From Neoceratodus forsteri (taxonomy: Eukaryota; Chordata; Ceratodontiformes; Ceratodontidae): 64,000 nt of DNA. Location of the stretch: assembly GCA_016271365.2 (NCBI GenBank), contig CM057452.1, positions 1,240,401,001 to 1,240,465,000 of the forward strand, written 5' to 3'. The notes under the pieces are model-generated. The model ran no database searches. It saw only the letters and a program-made list of their open reading frames with translations, and was not told the origin of the DNA. This document shows, in pieces, positions 9,116 to 22,005 of this stretch; within the stretch, counting starts at the first letter, position 1; the number at the start of each line of letters is the position of its first letter. The position numbers were made by a program, and so were the translations under genes.

Positions 9116-10130
9116 AGTAATGTGGCCAGTAGTTATTAAATTAAAATAATGAAAATTGAAGAAAGTAAGTAGTGAGTCAGTCTATTTCTCCAGAAACAGT
9201 AGAGACATAGACAGGGTTTTTCAGGAGCAGATTCCTACCTGCGGTTTTCTTTGTGTTCCAGGTGGTGGGCCAGACTGGCATCTTACTTGGACACTTTAGG
9301 AACACTGTCATGACAGCATAACATGCAATGCAGTCCCCAAACCTACTGTACACAATAGAGTTTCACAAACCCAGATAGTAATAATAACTATAGACACCAA
9401 AAGTGCATGTGGCAATTAACATTTTTAAATAGTAAACAATTGTGGGAGGAAATCATGGGTTAGCACAGCAATAAGCAAGCTCACTGGAGTGACAGCAAAT
9501 CACCACATCCACCCTGGTGGTATAGACTTACCAGTACTGTCATGACATCTGCTGCATCCCACAGACCCGCAATGTTTGTTCACAATATTAGTTGGGGTTC
9601 CTCACCTGTTTTAGCACTCTCTGGGTACCCAGGGTTGACACAAGTTAAGCCCAATGTCTGCATTATCCACAATCTTGCTTTGGTGCACTGAGATACAAAC
9701 ATTTGCATTACATCACTTCCATGTGACTTATCAAATGCAGCAAAACCAAAAGATGATAATCCTTAAAGATTAATTCCAAATTTTGTTGGCCAGATGGCAA
9801 TTCAGACTGCTAATGAACAGCTGCACTTCCCTCAAACAGACATGCCTCAGTACTCACAACCTCTTAATCAAAGTGGATCACAATGACTGTGTAGGTTGAA
9901 GCAGCCCCCTCAGTCACTGAAGTTGTTGGGTCATTGTTGGAGACGTGCTGGTTATCGCAGCAGGTGCTGGTCATGGCATTGAAAGCATGCTGGTACTGGT
10001 GGTCGGGGCATATCAGACAATCAGCCATCTGCCAGAAACTTGGGGCCTCATGCAGCAATGAAACATCAGGTGTGAAACAACATGTTATTCACTCCAGGGG
10101 CTTACTGTACATGAAATCATCACAGGTTTC
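9116..10130. other. Unassigned sequence
   Basis: No known element was recognised. A minus-strand frame at 9864-10058 has no identifiable domain. CR1 3' sequence begins near 10131. Confidence 0.35.
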
Positions 10131-10530
10131 ATGTTCAAAACACTTTGCTATAATGGTGCCCCAAACTAACCCTTCTAAAAGGTATATACCATCTGCTTTA
10201 AGAGCAGTCCAAGCACTGTACACTAGGCTTACTCAAAAGTTTAATAGGGATGTGAGGAAATACTACTTCACTCAAAGGGAGGTAGATGCCTGTAACAGAC
10301 TGCCAGCAGAAGTGGTGTAGGTGAAATTGGTGGAGGACTTCAAGCATTCATGGGATGGACATAGGAGTACAGTATATTAGTTGATAGGCAGGGAGGAGGA
10401 AGGGTTGCCGAAAACCAGTTAGAGCTTGTGGAGACAGATTAGGCAGGGAAAATTTGGGCAGACTGGGTTGGCCAAACATTCAGTTTCTGCCATCAAATTC
10501 TATGCTCTATGTTTCTAATGGGAACTTTCA
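10131..10530 (+). mobile_element. CR1 3' end fragment
   Basis: The C-terminal end of a CR1 ORF2 is readable: RKYYFTQREVDACNRLPAEV near 10255-10318, then VEDFKHSWDGHRS after a stop. The untranslated end finishes with the CR1 hallmark of this window, CCATCAAATTCTATGC followed by TATGTTTCTA near 10488-10517. The copy is strongly 5' truncated, as most CR1 copies are. Confidence 0.8.
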
Positions 10531-11339
10531 GCTATTCTCTGCTCTATGAACAGTCTGGACCTCATCTTGAGCAGAGGCCTAGCAGCAAAGCAGCTAGCTC
10601 AAATCAGGAAATGCACACTTTTTCCACTGATTTGAACAAGGAATAGCACACCCACCAACTCCCCTCATATATTGTAACAATGAAATACTTACGGTTCTGC
10701 TGGTTTCCTCAGACCAATGGTCTCTCTTGCTTTCTTCAATTCATGGCAGCCAGTGGCAGCTGTCTTAATAACTACATTCAGAACTGGTTTGGGTTTTTGA
10801 CTTGCTAACATTATGTATGGCAAAGTGGTCAGCTGGTACGTGGGTGTCATCCCTAGCACATGGTTACGCTACTCAAAACTCAAAGTATTGCTAGTCCGGT
10901 CCCTGGATTGACTCATGGAGCACATTCCCTGTCTCTATCAATTTTTGACTCATCATGTCACCACACAGTGAGTTAAACACTATTACATTTCCTCCCTTGA
11001 CTTTCAGTTTGTCTGTCACCAGCTGTCATTCATGTGCTAACCAGTTGGCAGACCTCAAATCGATGTCTCAATGACTGGCTTGTTTTGCTGTTAGACGCAC
11101 AAGGCAGCAAATACATGCATGTCAGTTGAGCTCATATTCCCATCTGTCAAATGAATGTGCTAACAGGCTGTAACATAGTCTGTTGTGATTGATTGTTTGG
11201 GGCTCCAGCCTGACTGGGTGAGACTCGTTCCTCCTGATTGACCAAATCTCCATCCTACACCAGGTGCTGCTGGGAAGCAGACAAGGGTGAAAACCAGTTC
11301 TGATACAGATGCTTAAGTAAGAAAAACAATATACAACAC
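10531..11339. other. Unassigned sequence between CR1 copies
   Basis: No element was recognised. A minus-strand frame of about 55 codons ends at 10694-10697 against a perfect splice-donor-like GTAAGTAT, but such matches are expected by chance in a window of this size. Confidence 0.3.
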
Positions 11340-14091
11340 TGACTGTATTAATAAGATGCCTGCATGATAAGTGATCAGATTCTAGACATAGAGGCCATCA
11401 TTGGAGAGGCCAACCTGGCTAAAGTACCAATTACCTATTCTTGGTGCAGTGAAAATCATGACTGAGACATGGCCATACAAGGCTGTACTCTGTTCAGAAA
11501 AGACAGGGTGGAAAGAAAAGGAGGGAGTGTGGTGCTTTACATGAAGGAAAGCATCAAAGTGACAGAAATACAGGGAACATGGGGGACAAAAGGGGAGGTT
11601 CTACTAGTGGGTGATTTCAGTCTGCAAGATGTAGATTGAAGCCTCCCAGCTGTGACTTCTGCAACAAAGAATGACATCCTGGACTCTCAGCAGGTGGCAG
11701 TCCACAGACAACTAGTCAGAGAAACCCACTTGTGATGAGGCAGTACTGGAACTGATACTCACTTACAGGGATAGTGTTGCAGACATCAAGGTGGAAGCCC
11801 ACCTGGGGACCAGTGATCACTATACAGTATGATTCAATAAAAAGATGGCTGCACAATCAACCCACACAAGGGTGAGGGTCATGGACTTCAGAAGGGCAGA
11901 TTTAATAAGATGGGTAAATGCCTCAGCGAGGACCTGCTGGGGGCTGACCTGGATGGGATGCAGGCACAGTGGGCAAAGCCAAAATGGGTCCTAGTGAAGG
12001 CAACAAACCTATGTGTCAAGCAAGTGAGCAAAAGCCAGATGAAGAAGAGATGGTCAAGCGAGTGAGGAAAAGCAAGAGGAAAAAGAGACCACCATGGTTT
12101 TCAAAAGAGGCGGCAAAAAAGATAAAGACTAAAAGGGCTGCATTCAGAAGGTATGAGAATATGCAGAGGGAGGAGGATAGAAAATGTATTAGGGGAAGCA
12201 CAGCAGGGAAAGCAATAAAGAGTGCAATGGCACAATCTGAAGAGAGAACAGTCCTGGTGGTAACAAAAGGAGACAAGACATTTTTCAGGTATGTAAACAA
12301 AATGACGAACACCAAGAGAGGGGTTGTAAGGGGGTGGACTGGGCAAAGAGGGACCAGAAAAAGGTAGATATTTGGAACAACTACTTCTAAATGTTCACAG
12401 AGGAAAGGGAATGGGAGGGACCACCAAAAAGTAACAGGATCTTTGAAAGGTGGGAGGTGGACACTAGTCCTTTTTTGGAGGAGAGCTTCCTGAAAGGACT
12501 CACTAATCTAAAAGTGAACAAATCAATGGGTCAGATGTGGTGCATCCAAGGGTATTGATGAAGCTCAGAGAGGTACTGGTTGCACCTCTGACTGTCCTAT
12601 TTAACAGATCACTGGAAACCAGAGTGGTTCCAGAGGAGGATAGTAGGGCATATGCAGTCCCACTTCACAAAATTGGAGGCAGAGAGAAGGCATGACAATA
12701 GGGAGGAAGCTTGACAATTATAGGCCAGTCAGCCCGACATCAGTGGTGGGTAGTTAATGGAAACACAACTGAGGGAAAGGATTGTGGAATATCTTGAATC
12801 TAATGGGTTACAGCACCCAAGGCAGTATGGATTCATGGGGGAAGGGGTTCATGCATACTACATTGACTGTGTGATCAAGGAATTGGATCAGATTGGAGTG
12901 GTGGGCATGACCTTCCTAGACATCAGTCAGGTTTCAACACTGTTCCACATAGTAGACTAGTAAGCAAGAGGGGTAGCTTAGGAATGGGACCAAAGTTGGT
13001 AAACTGGGTAAGAAATTGGTTGACAGATAGGCAATGGAGAGTGGTGGTACTGTAAATGAAGTTCACTCCAAGGAAGGGAGAGTGACCAGTGGGGTGTCTT
13101 AGGGATCAGTGCTGGGGATGGTTCTTTTTAATGTCTTTATAAGTGACATTCCAGGGGAGCTGGAATGGAACATCTGCCTCTTTGTGGATGGCACAAAGAT
13201 CTGCAACAGACTGGATATTCTCGGCGGGGGGGGGGGAGTATAAAGAATGAGCAGAGACCTGAGAAAACTTGAAGAGTGATCAAGGGTATGGCATCTGGGC
13301 TTCTATGCAAAGAAGAGCTAATTAATACACTTAGGGCACAGAAACCCAGGGTTGGAGTACAAAATGGGAGCAATGGTACTGATGATAACCAAGCAGAAAA
13401 GGGACATGGAGTAATCATATCAGATGACATAATAGTGGCCAGGTAGTGCAACAAGGCAGTCGGGAGGGTTTATGGGATGCTGGGGTGCATTGGAAGGGGT
13501 ATCACCAGCAGAAAGAGGGAGGTGGTGATGACCCTGCAAAGATCACTGGTAAGACCCCACCTCAGTTCTGGAGACAAAATCTTTGGAAGGACAGAGAGGA
13601 GGTGGTCCAGAGGAGGGCAATTTAAAGAGTCTGCACCAAAAGCTCTATAAGGAGAGACTAAATGACCTCCATATGTACACCCTAGAAGAGGGGGGGTGAC
13701 AGAGCCCTTTAGATTCTTCACAGGGCATAAACAAGGTATAGGAGGGAAATATTTTTCAGAAAAAAAGGATCTGAAGAACAAGGGGACATGCTGTGGAGCT
13801 TGAAGGGGTCAATTCAGGAGAGATGCGATGATGTACTTCTTCACAGAAAGAATGGTGGATTCCTGGAACACCCTTCCAGCACACATGGTGGTGGTGGTGA
13901 AGACAGTGGGGATGTCTCAGAAATGCATGGGACAGGCATAACCCTATCTTAGTGGAAATTAAGTGGGGGAGGGAGAAAGCCAGAAATTATTTAGGGTCTG
14001 TGGTGATACTGTAGGAAGTGACGAATGGACAGACGTGGTGCACCAAGCAGTCCTTATGTGCTGTCAAATTTAATATTTCTATGTTTCTATG
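11340..14091 (+). mobile_element. CR1 LINE (+), 5' truncated, heavily mutated
   Basis: This CR1 copy runs from inside the endonuclease to the 3' end. Endonuclease pieces are MTETW near 11458 and ADIKVEAHLGTSDHYTV near 11775-11830 (SDH catalytic box kept). The linker block KKRPPWFSKEAAKKIKTKRA and FRRYENMQREEDRK at 12075-12180 is the CR1 signature between endonuclease and RT. The RT includes MGEGVHAYYIDCVIKELDQ, the altered AF block, and CLFVDGTKIC near 13169-13200, where motif C FADD has become FVDG. The copy ends at 14060-14091 with TTTCTATGTTTCTATG. Frames change often, so it is an old, dead insertion. Its layout matches the better preserved minus-strand copy at 32397-35880. Confidence 0.88.
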
Positions 14092-14704
14092 AGTGCTTGC
14101 TTGAAATCCAGACATTTCAGAGTATGTCATGCTGATACGGTCACCACTCCGATAACCCAACCGCACATGCATTCTCATCCCAAGTTCATGTCTTGAGGGC
14201 TGCTGTACAGCAAAGCAAACCGCTGTCCTTAGTATCAAATTCCAGGGAACTGGGTGAAACTAGTGAGATCCTGGAAGGGGATCAGTATTCAATGCTTGAT
14301 GCTTTGTCTATAACAAAGAAGAAGTACTGACATTATCAATGTGTGATAGATACCTCTTACTTTGATGAGCTTAGAATGTAATGACTTCTCACAGAGTGAC
14401 AATTTTAATAGAGAATTACTATACCACCAGATAGTTTCTATTACAGCCACAACATTCAAACAGTGCCAAATGATTTGGCCGAGTTCTTGTCCAGATCAGT
14501 GGTATTATATGTTTTCATTCTAGTGGACTAGTGAGGTACTGTAGTTTGGTCAGCTTACATTTCATGCACTGTACAGTAGGTCAGGCTATATTTGCTGACT
14601 CAGTTAATGAGATACAGTGAAAGTCCATTCTACACATAATCCTCTTTTTGTTCTCTTGTTGATTCTGTTTTGAATGACATTAAGTTGTATAAAGTGGTTT
14701 TCTA
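14092..14704. other. Unassigned sequence between CR1 and L1
   Basis: Nothing recognisable. The sequence up to 14719 is the pre-insertion site of the L1; its last 15 bases are one copy of the L1 target duplication. Confidence 0.4.
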
Positions 14705-14941
14705 ATAAATAGTTTTTGTGGAGTCACATGATGGCACTGTAGTGGAAGCAGCCTGGCTGATCGTCTCCCTCCTGGAGTGCTGATTTCTCTGCTACCTGGC
14801 AAAACTTTAAACTCCTTAATCAGCTGAAAGGAAGTCATCATCAGTCTGACTCACCATCTCACCATTACTGAACGATATTTCTAAATCATCGGTGAATCAC
14901 GAAACGTCTCAGCGAAGGGGTCATCTTGGCCTAAATCTACA

Positions 14942-15812
14942 ATGGAGGCTGAAATGAGACAGGCCCCTCCAGTTCACACACCTCTGTCTACACCGGAAAA
15001 AGGGCCCAAGAGATCGAAATCCCAACCGGGTGCCTCACATAAGCCTGTTAGCAGTGTCACCAGTACGCAATCGAATGCCCCACTAACCAAAAACAGTTTA
15101 TTGAAGAGCTCCAGCCTTTTAAATCTGCCCTACAAGAACTGACCTCGGAGCTAAAATCACTCAGAGGCGATCTGGCAGAAACCAAGAGAGCCATCTCCGA
15201 TAACTCGGCTCGAATAATATCTCTAGAAAAGCGGATACTGGTGACCGATAGTGATATTGTAAATATTAAAATGAAACAACAGAAAATAGACTCCAAACTC
15301 GAAGATCTAGAAGGCAGAAGTAGACAAAATAATATTCTCATACTCAGTCTTCCAGAGGACACGGAAGGTGCAATGCCCATTACTTTTCTACTAAAACTGC
15401 TAACTAAAGTTGCGGGGCCATCACTTCAATTACATATATATATGTTATTGAATGGGCACACCGCTTTTGCGCCTTAAAACCCGGTTGGGAAACCCCTCGA
15501 CCACTCATTATTAAATTCCTGAACTACCAAGATAAATGGCATGTACTGAATCGGACCAAAGAGTCACATCAAGTTCTTTGGGAAGGTCGACAACTTCGCT
15601 TCACGCAAGACTTACCAGCCACTATCAGACAGAGACGGGCAGAATACCACCCCATGGTCACGAAGCTGATAGCAGCAGGGATCCGGTTCAGAGTTCTATA
15701 TCCATCGCGCCTCTCTGTAAATGTGGCAGGCTCATGGCATTATTTCGAAAGTGCCCTGCAAGCACTCCCAGCTCTTCAGTCCCTTCTACCTGATCTTTTT
15801 GTGGCCCGTTGA
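14942..15812 (+). pseudogene. L1 ORF1 (RNA-binding chaperone), two frameshifts
   Basis: The protein starts MEAEMRQAPPVHTPLSTPEK, matching the ORF1 start of the minus-strand L1 (MEAEMKPVGAKHTPPSTPEK), so the start is well supported. The N-terminus is basic and low in complexity. A coiled-coil-like region follows. The RNA-recognition-type core begins near 15300 with LEDLEGRSRQNNILILSLPE, the hallmark of the L1 ORF1 family. The C-terminal domain runs from 15450 to the stop at 15810-15812 (KFLNYQDKWHVLNRTKES, VTKLIAAGIRFRVLYPSRL). Frames change within 15125-15240 and near 15430-15450. At about 290 codons the length is normal. It would coat L1 RNA in the cytoplasmic ribonucleoprotein. Confidence 0.88.
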
Positions 15813-17423
15813 AATCTTCACGGGTTGAAGATACCTCTCGAGTCATGGCTCACCGATGAATGAAGTAGGATTATCACTCAAAGATTTACTGAAGAATGAT
15901 ACAGCTAGTCACACAGCTGGACTTGAACCTCCATCCCCGTCGTGTTGTATTCACAGGCAAGTAAGCCCCGCGAACTGGCAAAATCAATATGCGTCACCTT
16001 CTTTTAGTATTGGATCATACAGTAACCCTGCTCACAATTTTTACCTCCATCAGAGATCATTACAAGGGTAGCGGACTCTCGGATTGCATCCCGTACTTTA
16101 TTTTACTTCCTTCTCCTAGTTCAAAGACTTATGCTGACTAATGGGGCAAAATGGAAATACCGACGCTTCGTACCCAGGGATCTGGAGTGAGTACTGACCT
16201 TAAGAAAAGAAAGGGTCTCTCCACTCCCACAAAAGACTCCCTCTGATCAAAGTCTGTGAACCCCAAAAGATTTACCAGATGAACAGAAGAAATACATTAA
16301 AGGGAACATTAAAACCACCAATAGTTCATGGGCATGCGGGTACCTAGTGCTGAGCAGTATAACCGGAGGCGCAGTGGGATTCAAACCCTCTTCCCTGCTT
16401 TCTTGCATGTACGGTCAAGAAGATACTGTGCACCTAAAGAGTCATTACCATTTGACTGCCTCTTTTTTCTATTTTTTTTTCCTTTTTTTTTTTTCTTTTC
16501 CTGAGCTCACGGACCTCTGGACAGATTGTGAGATGAACTTTTACCTCCGTTAGGGGCTGTTATATTTTCAGTGGTCTCACAGATGGTCCCGTGTATTTTA
16601 TTTTATTTTCCTGTCATCTCTAGGTCTGATGCAGTTTAACGGGGCAACAGAATCTCTTATTGCCCAGACTATTTATCCTGGGTCTACTCGTGAATAGTAA
16701 AGCCCGAGATTAAGTGGAGAAGATCCCTCCGTTTTCTTAGCAAGACTTGTTTCGGTCTACAGCACGTAAATTGTATGTTTTTGTGAATCAATATAACAAG
16801 GGGTCAAGATTGTGCATGTGAAGCTACATACCCCGTGCAATTGCCTGGTCACTATAATACCTTGCCAAATTAAGGCTTTACATTTGATTTCATTGCAGAA
16901 TGCCGGTTTATTGCACATCTAGGTGTTCAGGACAGTTTTGGTGATAAATCCAGTCTCTTAAAGGGGTAGATTGGCGCTCGGGGGGGTGCGGCTTGTCAGC
17001 AACTGGCACACTAACAGCGCATCATGTGCTATAGATGTGTAGGGAATAATATCACAGACAGGTTCAACCCTTCGTTTTGGTACTTGTTAGAATCAAGCTT
17101 ATACATTGTATGTTTGTGCCAGATATCTAGTACATTTAGCAATCTTCATTTCCGAAAGGTTGATGTGACTAGTGATTTTGATTTATGTTGTTGGACAAGT
17201 TTGCATAGTTATGCTTTGGGGGGTTGGGTGATGTATCTATGTTTAAATGGTTCAATTTCTAATTCTTATGAATTGTGGGGGATTCATGGGGGTGGGGAGG
17301 AGGGGCATGTTAGTGGGAACTGAGTTGTCTGCCACCAGGAAATACTATACTGATTTAATTCACCTTTGTTGTCTTTGGATGCTTACCCCGCTAGTCTCTA
17401 CTTGCCTTTAATTAAGATCCACA
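15813..17423 (+). other. Long inter-ORF region of the L1 (+)
   Basis: About 1.6 kb lies between ORF1 and ORF2 with no supported coding sequence. It includes a T-rich run at 16460-16500 and G-rich patches near 16980 and 17290. The minus-strand L1 also has about 1.05 kb at this place, so a long spacer seems to be a property of this L1 group rather than a later insertion. Confidence 0.55.
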
Positions 17424-20400
17424 ATGGGGATTAAATATGGATCTTGGAACATCAAAGGGGCACACTCTCCTGCTAAATGCTCCAAAATTTTAGTCCACCT
17501 TAAAAATTTGCAGATTGACATAGCCTTTCTGCAAGAGACGCATCTTAGATCTACAAACTCACATTACTTTTGTAGAAACTGGGTAGGGCAGATGTATGGT
17601 GCGGGCAAAGAAACCAAGAGAAGTGGTGTAGCCATCCTAATCTCCCGAAGGGTGCCCTTCCAACTATTACAGCCCATAGTTGACCCCGAAGGTAGATATG
17701 TTATGGTAAGAGGCCTGTTGATTCACACAGAAGTCATACTGGGCTCGGTCTAGGGCCCGAACTCAGACAACCCGCAATTTTTTACCTCCATTATGTCGAT
17801 ATTGGCTCCTTGGTCTAAATTGCCAGTCTTACTTGGGGGTGATTGGAATACAGTGCTCTCAAATACATTAGACAGATCAGGGCCCACTAGGCCACGTTCA
17901 TCCCCCGGTCAGAGACCCCTACACGAATTAAGCTCCTCTTTGGGACTAATTGATCCCTGGAGACTTGCATATCCAGATGAGAGAGAATACTCTTTCCATT
18001 CTATACCCCACAATACCTTTTCCCGTATAGACTATTTTCTCCTATCTGCAGATTACAACTCAGGGGTTTCTGCAGTGTACTACTCAATTCAGACCATCTC
18101 AGACCATCGTCTGGCTTATCTCCAAGTTAATTATTTCCCAAATATTCACAGAGAACGGGTCTGGAGATTCAACAACCAGATTCTAATTTCGGACGAACAT
18201 GTTTGTTCGATACGAGATTTTATCAGTATATACATGGAGAATAACGCCACATCCATGTCCAAGAAGGACATTTTGTGGGGCTCCCTCAAATGCGCTCTGA
18301 GGGGTGAAATATTCTGTTTGACAACCATAAGTAAAAAGCAAAAGAATGCTGAACTGTCCCTAAAATTAGGTCAGATCTCCGAGTTAGAAAATTCCCTTCC
18401 CCATTATCCCCTGACGGGGATTGGGTCAAACTGGAATCCCTTTGGGCCCGATACAATAAACTACTAACCGAAAAAGCAGAGCTTATGGTAGTACGTTCAA
18501 AGATCAAATACTTCAATCAAGGTGAGAAAGCGGGCAAATTATTAACCCTACATTTACACACTCAATTAGCAGAGAGAATAATTCCATTGGTTTTCTCCCC
18601 TTCTGGTACACTTCTCAACTCGCCTTTAGACATTGTCAATGCTTTTCAAGAATACTACCAGCAGCTTTATACAGCCCCCTCTAACCATCATCTCTCGCGT
18701 CATATGGAGTCATTTCTCCAAGATATTACACTCCCTGTCCTATCTGACTGTCAAGTAGACTTATTAAAACGCCCCATTGTCATATCTGAAATTTGTGACG
18801 CTATTGATTCCCTTTCAATCGACAAGTCACCTGGGCCTGATGGCTTCACAACTAATTTCTACAAGGCCCTCAAAGATACCATTGCCTCTATATTACTCGA
18901 AACATTTAATTATTTATTTCAAAATGGTCTGTCAGACTCCTCGTTATCGTCGGCCACTATAGTTCTTATGCCAAAACCCAACAAGGACCCCCTTAGAATA
19001 TCCAACTACAGACCCATCTCCCTTATTAATGTGGATTTTAAGATTTTAGGCAAAATTCTCTCATCAAGACTTGCCCAGGTGTGGGAACATCTCGTCAGCC
19101 CTGAACAAGTAGGCTTTGTCAAAAATAGACTGTCTTCAGACCATCTCAGAAAGCTGGCATATCTCCTCTCCGCGTCCAGGGACTCGGACCTCTCTGCTGC
19201 TCTGGTGTCCCTGGACGCGGAGAAGGCGTTCGATAGAGTCTCATGGGAGTATCTTTTCCTTTTACTCCCCCGATACCGAATACCCCAGGAATTTATAAAA
19301 TGGATTAAAATATTATATGTCACTCCATCAGCCAGAATACGATGTAACGGTATCCTGTCTCACCCATTCACCCTGACACAAGGTACACGGCAAGGCTGCC
19401 CCTTGTCACCTTACTTATTTAATTTATATCTAGAACCTCTTATTAGAAAGATTAATCTCTCCACAATGGTTAGGGGTATCCGAATAGGTCATCAAGAATA
19501 CAAGGTTTCTGCATATGCAGATGATCTGCTTCTACATATTACAGACACTGGGCGATCCCTCCCCAAGGTGTTCCAGATTATAACACACTTTGAAACCTTC
19601 TCAAATTACAAACTAAATCGGGACAAAACTGAAATCCTTCCTTTAAATAAATACACAATGAAATCAGACGTAGCACATTTGGGGATACAATGGAACCCGG
19701 ACAAGATGAAATATCTTGGCATTTACATCCATCCCTTCCCGAGAGTTATGCGATAACTTAACTTGGATAATTTGGTCCATAGTCTAATGCAAGACTTTAA
19801 ACGCTGGTCTAAACTACCACTAACTCTATGGGGGCGAGTAAATGTTATTAAAATGAATGTGTTGCCACGATTACTATACCCACTTCAAATGTTAAACCAA
19901 ACCTTACCACATTCATGGTTTGTTTGGTTGCATGGTATCTTGAGTAAATTTATATGGCAAAATAAAAAGGAGAGAAGAAGTTACCTAAAATTAACAAAGA
20001 AAAAATTAGATGGTGGCCTACAAGTCCCCAATTTCTATATATATTACCTAGCAATACATCTGGCTCAAGTCCGATACTGGTTACGGCCCAGTCAAGAGGT
20101 TCGTCATTTACCCTCCTGGGTCAGGATTGAGCAGGATCTTTGTGTGGGCACAGAGATGGATCCGGAAGCTTTACCATTTATTCCATTAAGAAAGCTTCCC
20201 AGACCCTTGCGAGATACCCCCTTAAACTCTTTGATCCGGTCCCAGCAACAACTCAGTGCCTTCCTTAAAACAAATAAACTGAAAGACATAGCCCAACCCA
20301 TATTCGGCAATCCTAATTTCTCTATTGCTGGTAAACCAATAAAAGCCCAGACGTTCTGGCCTCAGATAGGTATTGAGAGGGTTGAACAGCTGTTTATTGC

Positions 20401-21204
20401 CCAGAGAATGATTTCTTTTCAGGAAGGCTGCTCTCTGTTTCACTGGGAGAAAAATTCAATTTTTAAATACTTGCAGCTATCTCATTCATTGATGCAGCAC
20501 TTAGGGGATGGGTTATGGCATGACTCCTTCTCCAAAAGGCTAGCCCCATATTTAGAGACCATTCCTCTTTCCCACGTAATATCATTCTCTTATGATTTTA
20601 TTAGATCAACAGTTGACTCAGAGGATAATCACAGTTACACCCATTGGAACAAGATTTCCCGGACCCCCGACATTTCTATAGACTGGACCCTTATTTGGGC
20701 GCATCTATATAAGTATATTAAATGAGATAAATATAGATATATGCAGTTTTGCATAATTCACAATTTATATTATTCCCCCCTCAAATTACACTGATTTGGT
20801 CTCCTGCACAACAGCTGTTGCCCTAAATGCCAACAAGAGGCTGCTGATACGGTTCACACGTTATGGTCATGTGGAAAAATAGTTACCTTCTGGCGAAGTA
20901 TAGAGAGCAGTTTAAACCCCTTGCTGGCTTTGACGGGCTTCTTTTGAATCAAAATATGTCTCATTGGAGAATATATACTAATAACTGGGGGCAGCCAGAG
21001 AGCCCACATGGCTTGATATCGACATGTGTGAAAAATGTTATATTAAGACGCTGGAAGGACTCTGATGCCCCCAGCTACTTGGAATGGTTTCATAAAATCA
21101 TGTTTGCTCTGCAAGCTGAGCATACAATTGCTAAATTGTCTAATAATACCAAGAAATATGTTAAGAGATGGGAGCCACTCTATACTCTCCTAATAAGTAA
21201 CTAA
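17424..21204 (+). pseudogene. L1 ORF2 endonuclease-reverse transcriptase, few disruptions
   Basis: The start MGIKYGSWNIKGAHSPAK opens an APE-type endonuclease, with FLQETHL, LLGGDWN and ISDHRL catalytic boxes. A single TAG at 17751-17753 replaces a codon in the V-YGPN motif. One frameshift lies near 18440-18485. The RT follows: SIDKSPGPDGFTTNFYKAL, NYRPISLINVDFKILGKILS, SLDAEKAFDRVSWEYL, TQGTRQGCPLSPYLFNLYLE and AYADDLLLHI with an intact YADD near 19510-19530. Stops occur at 19754, 20723 and 20792, and a last frame change lies near 20900. The C-terminus keeps the CCHC knuckle, CPKC then HTLWSC. About 1,260 codons is the usual L1 ORF2 length. It performed target-primed reverse transcription; several point changes now block it. 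Confidence 0.92.
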
Positions 21205-21659
21205 CGAGCTGGGGGAGCTTGAATACTTGGCATAGCTGTGTCCCATTAGGCTGGATAAATTCTTGTATGCATGGATTGAACCTACTATACTGGTGGCAGA
21301 CTGGGGGGATATGGGGGGAGGTGCATGGGAGGGGGGAATTTGTAAGCTGCAGACTATGTATTGCACTGTTTTGTCATATATGCACTGTATTTGCTGTTTC
21401 AATGACCCTGTAATACACTTGTCATACGTTACCAGCTTACACCTATTCGAAAAACATAATAAAGTATACTAAATATAAATAGTTTTGTTACGGTATCAGC
21501 TGAACTTAGTCTATACTGAAGTCTGCTAGCATTATAATCTCAACATCGAGGGGAAAGTTATATTTTATTTATTTTATTCTATTTAGTTTTTGTAGACCGG
21601 GTAAGTGCACTAGACAAATCCTGCCTATTTTCATGCATGACCCAGGGGAGGGGGATACA

Positions 21660-22005
21660 GATGAATGCCAACTGACCTTGAACCAGATTAAGCTGTTGAT
21701 GGTATTTTTAGTGAATGAGGGAAATTTGGCCAGGACACCAGGGAAATTCCCTTACTCTTTTCGATAAGTGCCATGGGATCTTTAACAGCCACCTGAACTA
21801 CCACCAATACAGGCAGATGGGACCTCAGTTTTAACATCTCATCCAAAATACGGCACCTCAGAAGTGCAGCACCCCTCTCAAGCTGCACTACAGTGTCAGT
21901 ACTGGGATATTAGCCCAAGTGCCAGAAGTGGGAACTGAACCCACAGCCCTCTGATCTCCTGGCCTCAGAGGCGAATGTGCTACCTACTGAGCCACTGACA
22001 CTGAT
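21660..22005 (-). mobile_element. tRNA-derived SINE (-)
   Basis: On the minus strand a tRNA-like head opens near 22005. It has an A box (TGGCTCAGTAGGTAGC, 21996-21980) and a B box (GGGTTCAGTTCC, 21942-21931) at the usual spacing. A body follows with GGATGAGATGTTAAA, AAGATCCCATGGCACT and GGTGTCCTGGCCAA, a block found in SINEs of several fishes and other vertebrates. The head recurs at 59376-59470. RNA polymerase III transcription would start at the right edge. The copy has many point changes. Confidence 0.78.

Larger units (their letters stand above)
14705..21488 (+). mobile_element. Full-length L1-type LINE (+) with target-site duplication
   Basis: The flanks carry ATAAATAGTTTTTGT at 14705-14719 and ATAAATAGTTTTGT at 21475-21488, a duplication of 14-15 bp differing by one T. 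The element itself is 14720-21474. It has a 222-bp 5' leader, ORF1 (14942-15812), an unusually long inter-ORF region (15813-17423), ORF2 (17424-21204) and a 270-bp 3' UTR with AATAAA at 21458-21463. The start GGAGTCACATGATGG resembles the start of the minus-strand L1 near 45265, which supports the 5' end. Both ORFs are broken by only a few changes, so the copy is comparatively young. Confidence 0.92.

Noticed and set aside
10040..10070. A Harbinger-type terminal repeat at GGGGCCTCATGCAG
   Set aside because: No matching inverted partner or transposase was found.
15537..15793. Separate small ORF within L1 ORF1
   Set aside because: It is an alternative frame; the L1 ORF1 C-terminal domain reads through the same bases in another frame.
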